Shown here one piece after another: positions 28,879-37,903 of a DNA stretch of 64,000 nucleotides. The first letter of the stretch is position 1. Each line of letters opens with the position of its first letter. The notes beneath the pieces were generated by a model. The model searched no databases. It was not told the DNA's origin and saw nothing but the letters and a program-made list of their open reading frames with translations. Source of the stretch: Mesorhizobium sp. C432A (GTDB taxonomy: Bacteria > Pseudomonadota > Alphaproteobacteria > Rhizobiales > Rhizobiaceae); the NCBI RefSeq assembly GCF_030323145.1, contig NZ_CP100470.1:1736001-1800000 (forward strand), read 5' to 3'. The translations under genes were made by a program, and so were the position numbers.

Positions 28879-28976
28879 ATGTCATGGTCCCGAAACCGGT
28901 TCCGGGTGACATCCATCTCCTGTTTTATGCTTGTCGTTCTCCCAAAAACCGCTGCGCACTTTTGGGCGACACGCAT
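28879..28976. repeat. Two-stem Rhizobiales intergenic repeat
   Basis: Stem one: ATGTCA (28879-28884) with TGACAT (28907-28912), enclosing an imperfect inner stem (CCGAAACC with GGTTCCGG). Stem two: ATGC-TTGTCG with CGACA-CGCAT, enclosing CCCAAAA with TTTTGGG (28927-28976). The two lie in tandem between the WYL regulator and the next gene. Confidence 0.7.
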
Positions 28977-29386
28977 TATGGTTTAAGTCCTTCGCGCTTG
29001 CGCTGCACGGCGACGAATTCCGCGCCGAAGGACAATTTCTTCGTTGTCGGCGTGTTCACGTCGAGCACACGCCAGTACGGCGTGATATCGTTCAGCGTCA
29101 TGCCGCGTTCGAGATCCTCATTGGCGGCTTCGGCGACGGTGCGCAGATGATAGCCGATGGTGACCGGACATGTCACTTGCGCCCCATGCTCGATGGCGAG
29201 CGCAGTGCGCAAGGCGCGTACATCCATCTCGACGCCGTTGGGGATCGTGCGGATGAAATCATCGACCTGACGGGGCGTCGGCACCAGCATCGGCTGGCCC
29301 TCGACGACGTCGCCCATTGTGCGTGGCGTCGGCTTCACGCCGTTGACGCCCGGCGTGTTCAGCCTGTCGTTCCAGCTTTTCACCAT
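28976..29386 (-). CDS. Conserved hypothetical protein, possibly MGMT-like
   Basis: 136 residues with AGGAG 7 bases upstream of the ATG at 29386. N-terminus MVKSWNDRLNTPGVNGVKP; the middle has IPNGVEMDVRALRTALAIEHGAQVTCPVTIG, and the end ITPYWRVLDVNTPTTKKLSFGAEFVAVQRKREGL. The last part recalls the C-terminal domain of methylated-DNA methyltransferase-like proteins (PWWRV and KLS-G motifs), but the active PCHR is absent; the C in VTCPV is the only Cys. I recall close homologues as hypothetical in Bradyrhizobium-type genomes. The palindrome at 29417-29442 is in its promoter. Confidence 0.7.
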   Translation of the reverse strand: MVKSWNDRLNTPGVNGVKPTPRTMGDVVEGQPMLVPTPRQVDDFIRTIPNGVEMDVRALRTALAIEHGAQVTCPVTIGYHLRTVAEAANEDLERGMTLNDITPYWRVLDVNTPTTKKLSFGAEFVAVQRKREGLKP

Positions 29387-29416
29387 TCATGTCTCCTGAC
29401 ACGTTTATGGCATGGT

Positions 29417-29442
29417 GCTCCTGACAGCATTCTGTCAGGAGC
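29417..29442. promoter_or_regulatory. Long palindromic operator, copy 1
   Basis: GCTCCTGACAG-CATT-CTGTCAGGAGC, perfect 11-bp arms, centred about 43 bases upstream of the ATG at 29386. A further half-site (CTCCTGACA, 29393-29401) overlaps that gene's ribosome-binding site. The same arms recur at 29781-29804, pointing to one regulator, most simply the nearby WYL protein. Confidence 0.75.
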
Positions 29443-29568
29443 CTTCAGCATTGTCCGTAGCAGGCGCCAAAAGTCTTTGCGCCAGCCCAAGGCGTCGCCG
29501 CCCGGGGGTCCATGTCAATGATCCGGGCGTTGCGGGGTCCGCATCCAAGCATTGTCATGTAAAACGCC

Positions 29569-29739
29569 TCAGATCTCGCGAATGCGGCTGTGACCCTCAT
29601 ACATATCCGGCCAGCCAATGTCCTTGCGGATGTCCGCCGGCAAGGAGTTCAGGAAGCGCTGGGTACGGACTTCATTGCGCATCGTGCGGATCTTGCCGAC
29701 ATAGTGCTGTACGCTGTTCAAAATACCAAAGCTGTTCAT
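29569..29739 (-). CDS. DUF1127-like micro-protein
   Basis: 56 residues with GAGGAG upstream of the ATG at 29739. MNSFGILNSVQHYVGKIRTMRNEVRTQRFLNSLPADIRKDIGWPDMYEGHSRIREI shows the DUF1127-like R-L-LP--I-KDIG core in a more acidic context than the micro-protein at 26907. Operator copy 2 is centred about 53 bases upstream of its start. Probably a stress or metabolite-responsive small protein under the WYL regulator. Confidence 0.8.
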   Translation of the reverse strand: MNSFGILNSVQHYVGKIRTMRNEVRTQRFLNSLPADIRKDIGWPDMYEGHSRIREI

Positions 29740-29780
29740 GACCATCTCCTCTTCTCTGATGGAGACACTATCGCATACCC

Positions 29781-29804
29781 CTCCTGACAGCAGTCTGTCA
29801 GGAG
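29781..29804. promoter_or_regulatory. Long palindromic operator, copy 2
   Basis: CTCCTGACAG-CAGT-CTGTCAGGAG, perfect 10-bp arms identical to copy 1. It sits in the promoter of the DUF1127-like gene at 29569-29739. Confidence 0.75.
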
Positions 29805-29943
29805 CATGTCAGCTCGTTGAAGAAAGCTGCGAGGTGCTTGGCGGTCGGTTCGGAAACGAGCCTTTTGTCAGGAATGGCCAAGTCGACCGAGACCATGCAA
29901 GAACCGCTTTGACAGCCTGTCGCGATGCTGCTCAAAGGCGGGC

Positions 29944-30105
29944 ATGTCGAAACTCCTCGCGCTCGTCATCATCGGCATGATGGCCATTCAGCTGATCAAG
30001 CCGCTCGGCTGGCCGGGCCTGAAGCGGCGCGGCGATTTCTGGAAGCTGGCCCTGATCGCCATGGCGGCCATCGCGCTGGCGGGTGCGCTGGGGCACTGGG
30101 CATAG
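29944..30105 (+). CDS. Small two-helix membrane protein
   Basis: 53 residues, ATG at 29944 with AAAGGCGG just upstream. Hydrophobic helices MSKLLALVIIGMMAIQLI and LALIAMAAIALAGALGHWA flank a basic loop (KPLGWPGLKRRGDFWK). It resembles small conserved rhizobial membrane proteins; no function is known. Confidence 0.65.
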   Translation: MSKLLALVIIGMMAIQLIKPLGWPGLKRRGDFWKLALIAMAAIALAGALGHWA

Positions 30106-30114
30106 CCTTGAGGG

Positions 30115-30460
30115 TCAGGTCGGGTCCACCGTTCCCATGGCAATCATCCGGATGGCGTTGAGGCTGGGCACGAAGAAATAATCGCCACCGCGCGTCGTCA
30201 TGAATTCCGGCAGGTTCGCAGCAATAAAAGGCGTGCCGTTGGCCGGGCCGGCCGGAATGACATGCTTGCTCGATTCGGCGCGGTTGCCGGTCAGCGTGCA
30301 GGTGTCGTTGCCGGTTTCGGAATCCAGGCCGTAGCTCATCCATTGCTGCTGGATTATATTCTGGCTCAGATCCATTGGAAGCAGGCTGCAATCAACAGTA
30401 TTTGGAAATACTCGCGTCAGTTCTCTGAAGCCCACCAGTCCGAGCTTGTGCCCCCTCAGG
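30115..30460 (-). pseudogene. C-terminal remnant resembling Dyp-type peroxidase
   Basis: The last 115 or so codons before the stop at 30115 read as a protein with NIIQQQWMSYGL, HVIPAGPANGTPFIAANLPEFMTTRGGDYFFVPSLNAIR. This matches the terminal region of Dyp-type heme peroxidases (IQ-W, then TVRGG-YFF-PS-ALR). No N-terminal two-thirds are present: upstream the frame runs into the SGNH hydrolase gene end. The DNA between 30340 and 30430 is AT-richer than its surroundings. It is a truncated remnant; the assignment is from motif memory. Confidence 0.45.
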
Positions 30461-31174
30461 TCAATCGGCGAGCACCCATCCGACCAGATGTTCGGCCCAG
30501 GCGCGGTAACCGGCTTCCGAGGCATGAAAGCCATCGGAGGCAAAGCCGGCCTCAGGGTTGGTGATCGGCAGCCGTGGCGCCGGCACGGCGCCGCGCTCGA
30601 AACAGAGGCGCTCGCCCATGCGGTTCATTGCGGTAGCGCGGATTTCGAGTATCTTGCCGAGCAGCGGCGGCATGGCCGGCGCACGGGTGAATTCCAGCAC
30701 CGGCGACCAGACGACGCGGGCCTCCGGCCATTTGGCGCGCAGCGCGTAAAGCAGGCCGCCGAACTCTTTCTTGAAGCGCGGCACCGAGTGGAAATTCTTG
30801 GTGTCGTTGGTGCCGATGGCCAGCACTATATGCGTCCACCGATCGGCCGACAGATTGGGCAGCACATGGTCGCGGATCTGGCCCGACGTTGCCGAGTTGA
30901 ACCCGGCGGCGCGCCAGCGCACGGCAAGGCCGGTTCGTTTTGCGACCAGCATTGCAAGCTGCGCGGCAAGCCCGTTCTCGGAATTGCCGATGCCGACGGA
31001 AGCGGCCGAGGAATCGCCCAGCACCAGCAGCGAGATGGCCGGCGCCTTGCCCGATATTTCGTGCATGACCGGCCCTTGTGCCGGCAGCATGCGGGTGGTG
31101 CGGCGGCGCACGCCGAGGCCCTGCCAGACATAAACGGGGTAGGCGAGCCAGGTAAGAAGGGCCGGGAAGCGCAT
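30461..31174 (-). CDS. SGNH/GDSL hydrolase
   Basis: 237 residues. Block I is LLVLGDSSAAS (nucleophile Ser), block II has a Gly/Asn (GFNSATSG), block III is GTND and block V is DGFHASEAGY. A hydrophobic N-terminal segment (ALLTWLAYPVYVW) may be a signal anchor. Members are esterases or lipases of varied substrate. The nearby peroxidase remnant lies right after its stop. No obvious partner. Confidence 0.88.
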   Translation of the reverse strand: MRFPALLTWLAYPVYVWQGLGVRRRTTRMLPAQGPVMHEISGKAPAISLLVLGDSSAASVGIGNSENGLAAQLAMLVAKRTGLAVRWRAAGFNSATSGQIRDHVLPNLSADRWTHIVLAIGTNDTKNFHSVPRFKKEFGGLLYALRAKWPEARVVWSPVLEFTRAPAMPPLLGKILEIRATAMNRMGERLCFERGAVPAPRLPITNPEAGFASDGFHASEAGYRAWAEHLVGWVLAD

Positions 31175-31237
31175 GGCGATACCGTTTAGAGATCAGCGGC
31201 AGCCTTAGCGCAAGTTTCGCCTGAGGTGAACGAGCTT

Positions 31238-31978
31238 CTAGTCGCAGCAGTTCGGCTTGTCCGCCTGCTTGTCCTGATATTCGTCATGCAGCCGCACCCA
31301 GTCCATCAGGCTATGATAAGGGCCATTTTCGCCGCGGCCCTTCGGTGTCATGTCGAGATAGTCGTAAGTGCCGATCTGGGCCTCGCCGCCGCGGGCGCGC
31401 GACATAAAGGTAAGGAATATGTCGCCGTTCTCTTCCTTGTAGAAAACACTGGTGCCGGGAAGGTCCTTTGACGTGCGCGGACGCGTCTCGAAATTGTAGG
31501 TGGTGTCGCCGGCCGCGATCTGCTTGTCGGTGAAGGAGACCTGCATGTCGAAGTTGAAATCCGAGGCGTAGGACGACACCCAGTCGAATTTCCAGCCCAT
31601 ACGCTGCTTGTAAGGCAGCAGTTCCGCCAGCGGCGCGCGCGCAACCACCACCAGCGACACGTCGTGGTGCCTGAGATGCTGATCGGCGCCGTCTATATGG
31701 TCGGCAAGGAAGCAGCATCCTTCGCAGCGGTGGTTCGATCCTGGCGTCATCATGAAGTGGTAGACGATCAGTTGGCTGTTGGCGCCGAACAGTCCGGCCA
31801 GGTTCTTCGGACCCTGCTCGGTCTCGAAGACATAGTCCTTGCGGATTTTCATCCAGGGCAGTTCACGCCGCTCGGCGGCGATGCGCTCACGCAACCGTGT
31901 CAATTCCTTCTCGCGCGCCAGATGCGCCTTGTGCGCCTCAAACCAGTCTTCACGCGAAACCACCTTGCTGCGAGTCAT
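31238..31978 (-). CDS. DUF899 family thioredoxin-like protein
   Basis: 246 residues. DUF899 is recognised by MTRSKVVSREDWFEAHKAHLAREKELTRLRERIAAERRELPW, FGANSQLIVYHFMMTP, CEGCCFLADHI and DYLDMTPKGR. The family has a thioredoxin-like core but no conventional CxxC; the CEGCC cluster may be redox active. Expression is commonly linked to regulators of the ArsR type, none of which is next to it here. Confidence 0.9.
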   Translation of the reverse strand: MTRSKVVSREDWFEAHKAHLAREKELTRLRERIAAERRELPWMKIRKDYVFETEQGPKNLAGLFGANSQLIVYHFMMTPGSNHRCEGCCFLADHIDGADQHLRHHDVSLVVVARAPLAELLPYKQRMGWKFDWVSSYASDFNFDMQVSFTDKQIAAGDTTYNFETRPRTSKDLPGTSVFYKEENGDIFLTFMSRARGGEAQIGTYDYLDMTPKGRGENGPYHSLMDWVRLHDEYQDKQADKPNCCD

Positions 31979-32103
31979 GAAGTTCTCCCTGTCTGTTCAC
32001 CCAAGGACGTTTGGGGTGGGCAGAAACCGACATCGCCGTCAGCTTTTGCCGAAAAGGAGATAAGGATGGACGAACTCCGTCCAAGCCGCGCTTTGCATAA
32101 ACA

Positions 32104-32127
32104 AACCCGGGCGCATCGGCCCGGGTT
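32104..32127 (-). terminator. fba terminator
   Basis: AACCCGGGC(GCATCG)GCCCGGGTT, 9-bp stem, 25-50 bases beyond the fba stop. T-rich stretch on the minus strand is TTTGT. Confidence 0.75.
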
Positions 32128-32150
32128 GTATGACAACGGGAGGACTGCGC

Positions 32151-33176
32151 TCAGGCGGCCTGTTCGAGGCTCGCCGTCCATTGTCCCAGCGCCGCCAGAT
32201 GGTTCATGTGGGCACGATGGGTGAAAGCGGCCTGGCCGGCGGCGACGTTCGATGCCTTGCCGCTCCAGGCCTTTTGCGGGGCGGCCTGCAAGGCGCGGCC
32301 ATAGGAGAAGGTCAGCTTCCACGGATGCGGGCCGATGGCGTTGATGGCGTTGAGGTTGGCGGTAGCCTCCTCGTCCGACTGCCCGCCCGAAAGGAAGGCG
32401 ATGCCCGGCACCGCTGCCGGTACGGTTTCGCGGAACAGTTTTATGGTCTTTTCCGCGACCTCTTCGGGGCTGCTCACCTTGCCCGACTTCCTGCCGGCCA
32501 GCACCATGTTCGGCTTCAGGATGGTGCCTCCCAGCAAAACGCGCGCCGCATGCAGCTCGTCATAGAGCTTGATCAGCGTTGCCTTCGAGATGTCGTAGCA
32601 GGTGTCGATGTCGTGCGCGCCGTCCATCAGCACTTCCGGCTCGACGATCGGCACGATGCCGGCCTCCTGGCACAGTGCGGCATAGCGGGCCAGCGCATGG
32701 GCGTTGGAGGCAATCGAATTGACCGAGGGCACGCCCTTGCCGGTGTCGATGTCGATCACCGCGCGCCATTTGGCGAAGCGGGCGCCGAGCTTGTAATAAT
32801 CTGCGAGCCGCTCGCGCAAGCCGTCGAGGCCTTCGGTAACGGTATCGCCGGGAAAGCCGGCGAGCGGCTTGGCGCCGGCATCGACCTTGATGCCGGGGAT
32901 GGCGCCCGCCGCCTTGATGATGTCGACCAGAGGCGTGCCGTCGGCAGCCTTCTGACGGATGGTCTCGTCGTAGAGAATGACGCCGGAGATGTACTTCGTC
33001 ATCGCGTCCTTGGCGCGGAACATCATCTCGCGGTAGTCGCGGCGGCTGTCGGCGGTCGATTCGACGCCGATGACGTCGAAGCGCTTCTTGATGGTGCCGG
33101 AGCTCTCATCGGCGGCCAGCAGGCCCTTGCCGCCGGCCACCATTGCGGCGGCAATGTCTTCGAGACGTTCGCTCAT
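32151..33176 (-). CDS. fba: Class I fructose-bisphosphate aldolase
   Basis: 341 residues of class I (Schiff-base) aldolases. MSERLEDIAAAMVAGGKGLLAADESSGTIKKRF gives the N-terminus; GIKVDAGAKPLAG and GGTILKPNMVLAGRKS contain the active-site Lys; GGQSDEEATANLNAIN closes the barrel. The enzyme splits fructose-1,6-bisphosphate into DHAP and glyceraldehyde-3-phosphate. It is the last gene of a minus-strand block that also holds pgk, gap and tkt, so it probably runs with pgk. Confidence 0.95.
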   Translation of the reverse strand: MSERLEDIAAAMVAGGKGLLAADESSGTIKKRFDVIGVESTADSRRDYREMMFRAKDAMTKYISGVILYDETIRQKAADGTPLVDIIKAAGAIPGIKVDAGAKPLAGFPGDTVTEGLDGLRERLADYYKLGARFAKWRAVIDIDTGKGVPSVNSIASNAHALARYAALCQEAGIVPIVEPEVLMDGAHDIDTCYDISKATLIKLYDELHAARVLLGGTILKPNMVLAGRKSGKVSSPEEVAEKTIKLFRETVPAAVPGIAFLSGGQSDEEATANLNAINAIGPHPWKLTFSYGRALQAAPQKAWSGKASNVAAGQAAFTHRAHMNHLAALGQWTASLEQAA

Positions 33177-33297
33177 TTTTGCTTCTCCTTGACGGTGTTG
33201 TTCCGCGCTTAAGGGAAGTCTACCGCCAAAGGAATGGCATCGGAAAGCTCGAATCGATTGAAAGTTTCCAGCGCCTCGTTTGACGCCCTCGTCCCGA

Positions 33298-34500
33298 TCA
33301 GGCCTGCTTCTTCAGGACGTCGACGCCGGGCAGCGGCTTGCCTTCCATCCATTCCAGGAAAGCGCCACCGGCGGTCGAGACATAGGTGAAGTCGTCGGCG
33401 ACGCCGGCATGGTTGAGGGCGGCCACCGTGTCGCCGCCACCGGCGACCGAGACCAGCTTGCCGGCCCTGGTGCGGGCCGCCGCGTGCCTGGCCGCCGCCA
33501 CCGTGGCGTGGTCGAAAGGCTCGATCTCGAAGGCGCCGAGCGGGCCGTTCCAGACCAGCGTCGCGGCGCGGTCGATCCATTCACCGATCGTCTTCACGGT
33601 CTTTTCGCCGACATCGAGGATCATGCCGTCAGCCGGGACATCCGTAATGGCAACGGTCTCGCTGGCCGCACCCGCCTTGAATTCCTTGGCGACGACACCG
33701 TCGACAGGCAGGATGATGGCGCAGCCGGCTTCGGCGGCCTCGATCATGATCTGCTTGGCGGTCGCGGCAAGGTCATGCTCGCACAGCGACTTGCCGACAG
33801 CGGTGCCACGCGCGGCGAGAAAAGTGTTGGCCATGCCGCCGCCGATCACCAGCGCGTCGACCTTCTTCACCAGGTTCATCAACAAGTCGATCTTGGTCGA
33901 CACCTTGGCGCCGCCGACAATGGCGACGACAGGGCGGACCGGATTCCCGAGCCCCTTCTCCAGCGCCTCGAGCTCGGCCTGCATGGTGCGGCCGGCATAG
34001 GACGGCAACAGCCGCGCCAGGCCTTCGGTCGAGGAGTGCGCCCGGTGGGCGGCGGAGAAGGCATCATTGACGAAGATATCGCCATTGGCGGCGAGCCGCT
34101 CTGTGAAATCAGGGTCGTTCTTCTCCTCGGTCTTGTGGAAGCGGGTGTTTTCCAGCAGCAGCACATCGCCCTTGTTCATGGCGGCGACCGCACTGCCCGC
34201 CGTGTCGCCGACGCAATCGCCGGCAAAGCCGACCGGGCGGCCAAGCACCTCCGCGGCAGCCTTGGCGATCGGCTCCAGCGAGAATTCGGGCGAGGGACCA
34301 TCCTTCGGGCGGCCGAAATGCGCGAGCAGAATGACCTTGGCGCCCTTGCCGGACAGTTCGGCGATGGTCGGTGCGATGCGTTCGATTCGGGTGGCGTCGG
34401 TGACCTTGCCGTCGGCGACGGGAACGTTGAGGTCGACGCGCACCAGCACGCGCTTGCCGCTGATATTGCCGATATCGTCGAGTGTCTTGAAGGCGGCCAT
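33298..34500 (-). CDS. pgk: Phosphoglycerate kinase
   Basis: 400 residues. The N-domain signature [16 protein letters not shown], the middle [32 protein letters not shown] and the C-domain nucleotide site [10 protein letters not shown] are all standard. It transfers phosphate between 1,3-bisphosphoglycerate and ADP. Between it and gap lies an unrelated antiporter gene. Downstream is fba on the same strand, about 120 bases away. Confidence 0.97.
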   Translation of the reverse strand: MAAFKTLDDIGNISGKRVLVRVDLNVPVADGKVTDATRIERIAPTIAELSGKGAKVILLAHFGRPKDGPSPEFSLEPIAKAAAEVLGRPVGFAGDCVGDTAGSAVAAMNKGDVLLLENTRFHKTEEKNDPDFTERLAANGDIFVNDAFSAAHRAHSSTEGLARLLPSYAGRTMQAELEALEKGLGNPVRPVVAIVGGAKVSTKIDLLMNLVKKVDALVIGGGMANTFLAARGTAVGKSLCEHDLAATAKQIMIEAAEAGCAIILPVDGVVAKEFKAGAASETVAITDVPADGMILDVGEKTVKTIGEWIDRAATLVWNGPLGAFEIEPFDHATVAAARHAAARTRAGKLVSVAGGGDTVAALNHAGVADDFTYVSTAGGAFLEWMEGKPLPGVDVLKKQA

Positions 34501-34645
34501 GCGGGTTCCTTTCCGTGGAAAATCGCCGGGACCATACCTCGCATCGATGACGATGCAAGGCTTGAGCCGGGGTGCGAGCTAAATTTTGAGATCAAGGCGA
34601 AGGCTGTCGTGATGATGCGGGACGTCAGCGTGAACCGATCGCTTG

Positions 34646-36532
34646 TCAGCCTTCTGTCGTTATCTTTTCCGCCGTCGGCTCAAGGGCCTTCTCATTGGCT
34701 GTCGCCTCTGCAGTCTGCGTCTCGGTCGGCTTGCGCCAGTTGCGGATGAAGGCGGAGACACGATCGCCGATCTCGCCGGCGCTCAGGAACACCGGAACCC
34801 GCGCCACCGGCGCGGTCGGCTCGAAGGAGAGGCCGAGACCGGTGATCTTGCCCTTGTCGTCGACGTCGCGGACGATCAATTCGATCGGGCCGATCAGCAC
34901 CCGGTCGGCATATTCGGCATGGCCGCCGAGCCGCGCCGTCACCAGCGCGCCGACGGTGAGCTTCTGCTCGGCTTCGCTCAATCCCGGAGTGTATGCGGCC
35001 TCGAGCTCTGCGGCCGAGCGGGCGGGATCGACGGCAAAGGCGCCGAAGAAGTCGGCATCCTCGGGGTCGACTACGGCGCGGCTGGCAAACAGCTTGTCAA
35101 GCAGGCGCGGATAGCGGTCGGGCACGAAGATGTAGACCTGGTCGCCGGCCGCGAGCCGGCCCATGTCCTGGAAACGCATCGAGCGGCCGTCGCGCAGCAC
35201 CAACGAGGGCCGTGCCCAGCGCGGGATACGCTCGCCGCGCGCCACCGGGCTGCCGGGCGCCACGCGGTAGGCGAGCAGTTCGTGATGGGCGGAGCCCGGC
35301 AGTTCGAGTTCGACCTTGTCGAGCGGCCCGAGCCTCGCCGGCACGATCAGGCCGAGCCGGCGCGCCAGCGGACCGACCGACCAGCCCTGCACCACCAGCG
35401 ATACCAGCACGATGATGAAGGCGACGTTGAAGATGGTGCGGCCGTTCTCCAGTCCGCCGAGCAGCGGGGTGATGGCAAGCAGGATGGACACGGCGCCGCG
35501 CAGGCCGACCCAGGAGACGAAGGCGATCTCGGGACGCGGCAGGCGGAACGGGATAAGGCAGAGCCAGACGGCGACAGGGCGCGCGACAAACATCAGGAAC
35601 AGGCCGAGCAGCACCGCCGGCACCATGATCGCCGGAAACTGCGAGGGTGTCGCGAACAGGCCGAGGATCAGGAACATGATGATCTGTGCCAGCCACGACA
35701 TGCCGTCCTGGAAGCGCTTCAGGATGGTGACGGCGCGGATGTCGGAGTTGCCGGCAATGAGCCCGGCGAGATAGACCGCCAGGAAGCCCGAGCCGCCAAT
35801 GGCGCCGGCGGCGGCGAACACCATCAGTGACAGGGTCAGCACGAAGATCGGCAGCAAGCCATGGTCAAGGTTGAGCCGGTCGACGAGGCGCACGATGCCG
35901 AGCCCGCCAAGCACGCCGACGACGGCGCCGAGCCCCATATTGAGCAGGAAGCCGAGGATCAGGTCGGTGACCAGCACATGGGTCTCGGGATTGGCGTGGG
36001 CGGCGATGATCTCGACCAGCGTGATAGTCAGGAAGATGGCGATCGGGTCGTTGGTGCCGGATTCGACTTCCAGTGTCGCGCGCACGCGTTCGCGCAGATT
36101 GATCTCGCCGGCGCGTAGCAGGAAGAAGACGGCCGCCGCATCGGTCGAGGCGACCGCGGCGCCGAGCAGGAAGGATTCCAGCCAGCTGAGGTCGAGCAGG
36201 TAATAGGCGGCGGCGCCGAACAGGCCAGTGGTCAGGATTACGCCGAAGGTCGCCAGCGACACCGCCGGTCCGGCCGCCTGGCGCAGCGCGTTGAGCGGCG
36301 TGCCGAAACCGGAATCGAACAGGATGACCGCCAGCGCCAGCGAGCCGGCAAAATATGCCACGCGCGCATTGTCGAATTCGATGCCGAGACCATCGACGCC
36401 GCTGGCGAGGCCGATGCAGAGGAAGAGCAGCAGCAAAGGGGCGCCGAAGCGGAAGGCGATCAGGCTCGAGAACGCTGCGGCGACGACTAGCGCTGTGCCG
36501 ACCAGCGTGACGAGATAGATCGCATGCTCCAT
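34646..36532 (-). CDS. Potassium/proton antiporter, CPA1 (NhaP2/CvrA) type
   Basis: 628 residues. About 12 to 13 membrane helices cover residues 1-390, with the ion-path DDs replaced by SGTNDP and ASTDAAAVF. A cytosolic TrkA-C-like part (LVLRDGRSMRFQDMGRLAAGDQVYIFVPD) and a CorC/HlyC-type part (EAEQKLTVGALVTARLGGHAEYADRV) follow. It exchanges K+ or Na+ for H+ and may be gated by nucleotide. It sits between gap and pgk on the same strand, with 205 bp before gap and 145 bp after, so it may be transcribed separately. Confidence 0.88.
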   Translation of the reverse strand: MEHAIYLVTLVGTALVVAAAFSSLIAFRFGAPLLLLFLCIGLASGVDGLGIEFDNARVAYFAGSLALAVILFDSGFGTPLNALRQAAGPAVSLATFGVILTTGLFGAAAYYLLDLSWLESFLLGAAVASTDAAAVFFLLRAGEINLRERVRATLEVESGTNDPIAIFLTITLVEIIAAHANPETHVLVTDLILGFLLNMGLGAVVGVLGGLGIVRLVDRLNLDHGLLPIFVLTLSLMVFAAAGAIGGSGFLAVYLAGLIAGNSDIRAVTILKRFQDGMSWLAQIIMFLILGLFATPSQFPAIMVPAVLLGLFLMFVARPVAVWLCLIPFRLPRPEIAFVSWVGLRGAVSILLAITPLLGGLENGRTIFNVAFIIVLVSLVVQGWSVGPLARRLGLIVPARLGPLDKVELELPGSAHHELLAYRVAPGSPVARGERIPRWARPSLVLRDGRSMRFQDMGRLAAGDQVYIFVPDRYPRLLDKLFASRAVVDPEDADFFGAFAVDPARSAAELEAAYTPGLSEAEQKLTVGALVTARLGGHAEYADRVLIGPIELIVRDVDDKGKITGLGLSFEPTAPVARVPVFLSAGEIGDRVSAFIRNWRKPTETQTAEATANEKALEPTAEKITTEG

Positions 36533-36683
36533 CCGTGATTTGCCCCTCGAATTCCTCTTTCTACCGATTCACGGGAGAGTGGGGCGAAGGCATGGCCGGT
36601 GCAAGGCGCAAGGATGGCTTTTTGCCTGATGCCGCTGATTTTCCGGCGTTTGGCGGCTTGGCGCGCCTTGCCCGCCGCCCTGA

Positions 36684-36712
36684 CGAAAAACGCCCGGACA
36701 AGCCGGGCGTTC
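36684..36712 (-). terminator. gap terminator
   Basis: On the minus strand, CGCCCGG(CTTGT)CCGGGCG runs into TTTTTCG, 25-50 bases beyond the gap stop. Confidence 0.85.
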
Positions 36713-36737
36713 GAAGCTGCGAGACGATGCCTTCAGG

Positions 36738-37748
36738 TCAGGCGATGGTCTTGCCAAAGGCGACCGAGGTGTCGGCCATGCGGTTAGAGAAGCCCCACTC
36801 ATTGTCGTACCAGGACAGCACCGAAACGAAGTTGCCGTCCATGACCTTGGTCTGGTCGAGCGCCAGGATCGACGAGCGCGGATCGTGGTTGAAGTCGATC
36901 GACACATTCGGGTGATGGGTGACGCCGAGAATGCCCTTCAACTTGCCGTTGGAGGCGGCGATCACCGCTTCGTTGATCTCCTGCACGGTGGTGGCGCGCT
37001 TGGCGATGAACTTGAAGTCGACAACCGAGACGTTGGGGGTCGGCACGCGGATCGAGATGCCGTCGAGCTTGCCCTTGAGGTCGGGCAGCACCAGGCCGAT
37101 CGCCTTGGCCGCACCGGTCGAGGTCGGGATCTGCGACAGGGCAGCCGCGCGGCCGCGGTAGAGATCTTTGTGCATGGTGTCCAGCGTCGGCTGGTCGCCG
37201 GTGTAGGAGTGGATCGTCGTCATCATGCCCTTTTCGATGCCGACGGTCTCGTGCAGCACTGCGGCCAGCGGCGCCAGGCAGTTGGTGGTGCAGGACGCAT
37301 TCGAGATGACGATGTGGTCCTTGGTCAGCTTGTCGTGGTTGATGCCGTAGACGACGGTGAGGTCAGCACCTTCGGCAGGCGCGGAGACCACGACGCGCTT
37401 GGCGCCGGCGGTCAAATGCGCGGCAGCCTTGTCGCGGGCGGTGAAGATGCCGGTGCATTCGAGCGCGATGTCGATGCCGAGTTCCTCCCACGGCAGTTGC
37501 GCCGGGTCCTTGATCGCGGTGACCTTGAAGGTCTCCTTGCCGACGGTGATCTGGTCGCCCAAGACCGACACTTCGTGCGGGAAGCGGCCGTGCACGCTGT
37601 CATAGCGCAGCAGATGCGCGTTGGTCTCAACCGGGCCGAGGTCGTTGACGGCGACCACGTCGATATCCTTGCGGCCGGATTCATGGATGGCGCGCAGGAT
37701 GTTGCGGCCGATGCGGCCAAATCCGTTGATGGCAACTCTGACGGTCAT
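36738..37748 (-). CDS. gap: Glyceraldehyde-3-phosphate dehydrogenase
   Basis: 336 residues from the ATG at 37748 (MTVRVAINGFGRIGRNILR); a longer open frame to 37811 lacks family similarity. NAD-binding NGFGRIGR, catalytic Cys in ASCTTNC, and HSYTGDQPTLD are present. It catalyses oxidative phosphorylation of glyceraldehyde-3-phosphate. tkt lies upstream by 155 bp on the same strand, and a clear terminator follows. Confidence 0.97.
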   Translation of the reverse strand: MTVRVAINGFGRIGRNILRAIHESGRKDIDVVAVNDLGPVETNAHLLRYDSVHGRFPHEVSVLGDQITVGKETFKVTAIKDPAQLPWEELGIDIALECTGIFTARDKAAAHLTAGAKRVVVSAPAEGADLTVVYGINHDKLTKDHIVISNASCTTNCLAPLAAVLHETVGIEKGMMTTIHSYTGDQPTLDTMHKDLYRGRAAALSQIPTSTGAAKAIGLVLPDLKGKLDGISIRVPTPNVSVVDFKFIAKRATTVQEINEAVIAASNGKLKGILGVTHHPNVSIDFNHDPRSSILALDQTKVMDGNFVSVLSWYDNEWGFSNRMADTSVAFGKTIA

Positions 37749-37903
37749 TTTACTCTCCCTGGGAGCTGGAGGCGGCAGATGGGTCCGCAGCTTCATAGCG
37801 GCGGATGGCACAAGAATCCAGCCGCAGAAGGCCGAAGTTAAATCGATTAGGTTGGTTCAGCCCCGCGAATCCGCCTTGGAGGTGCGCGGGACTGACCCTG
37901 ATC

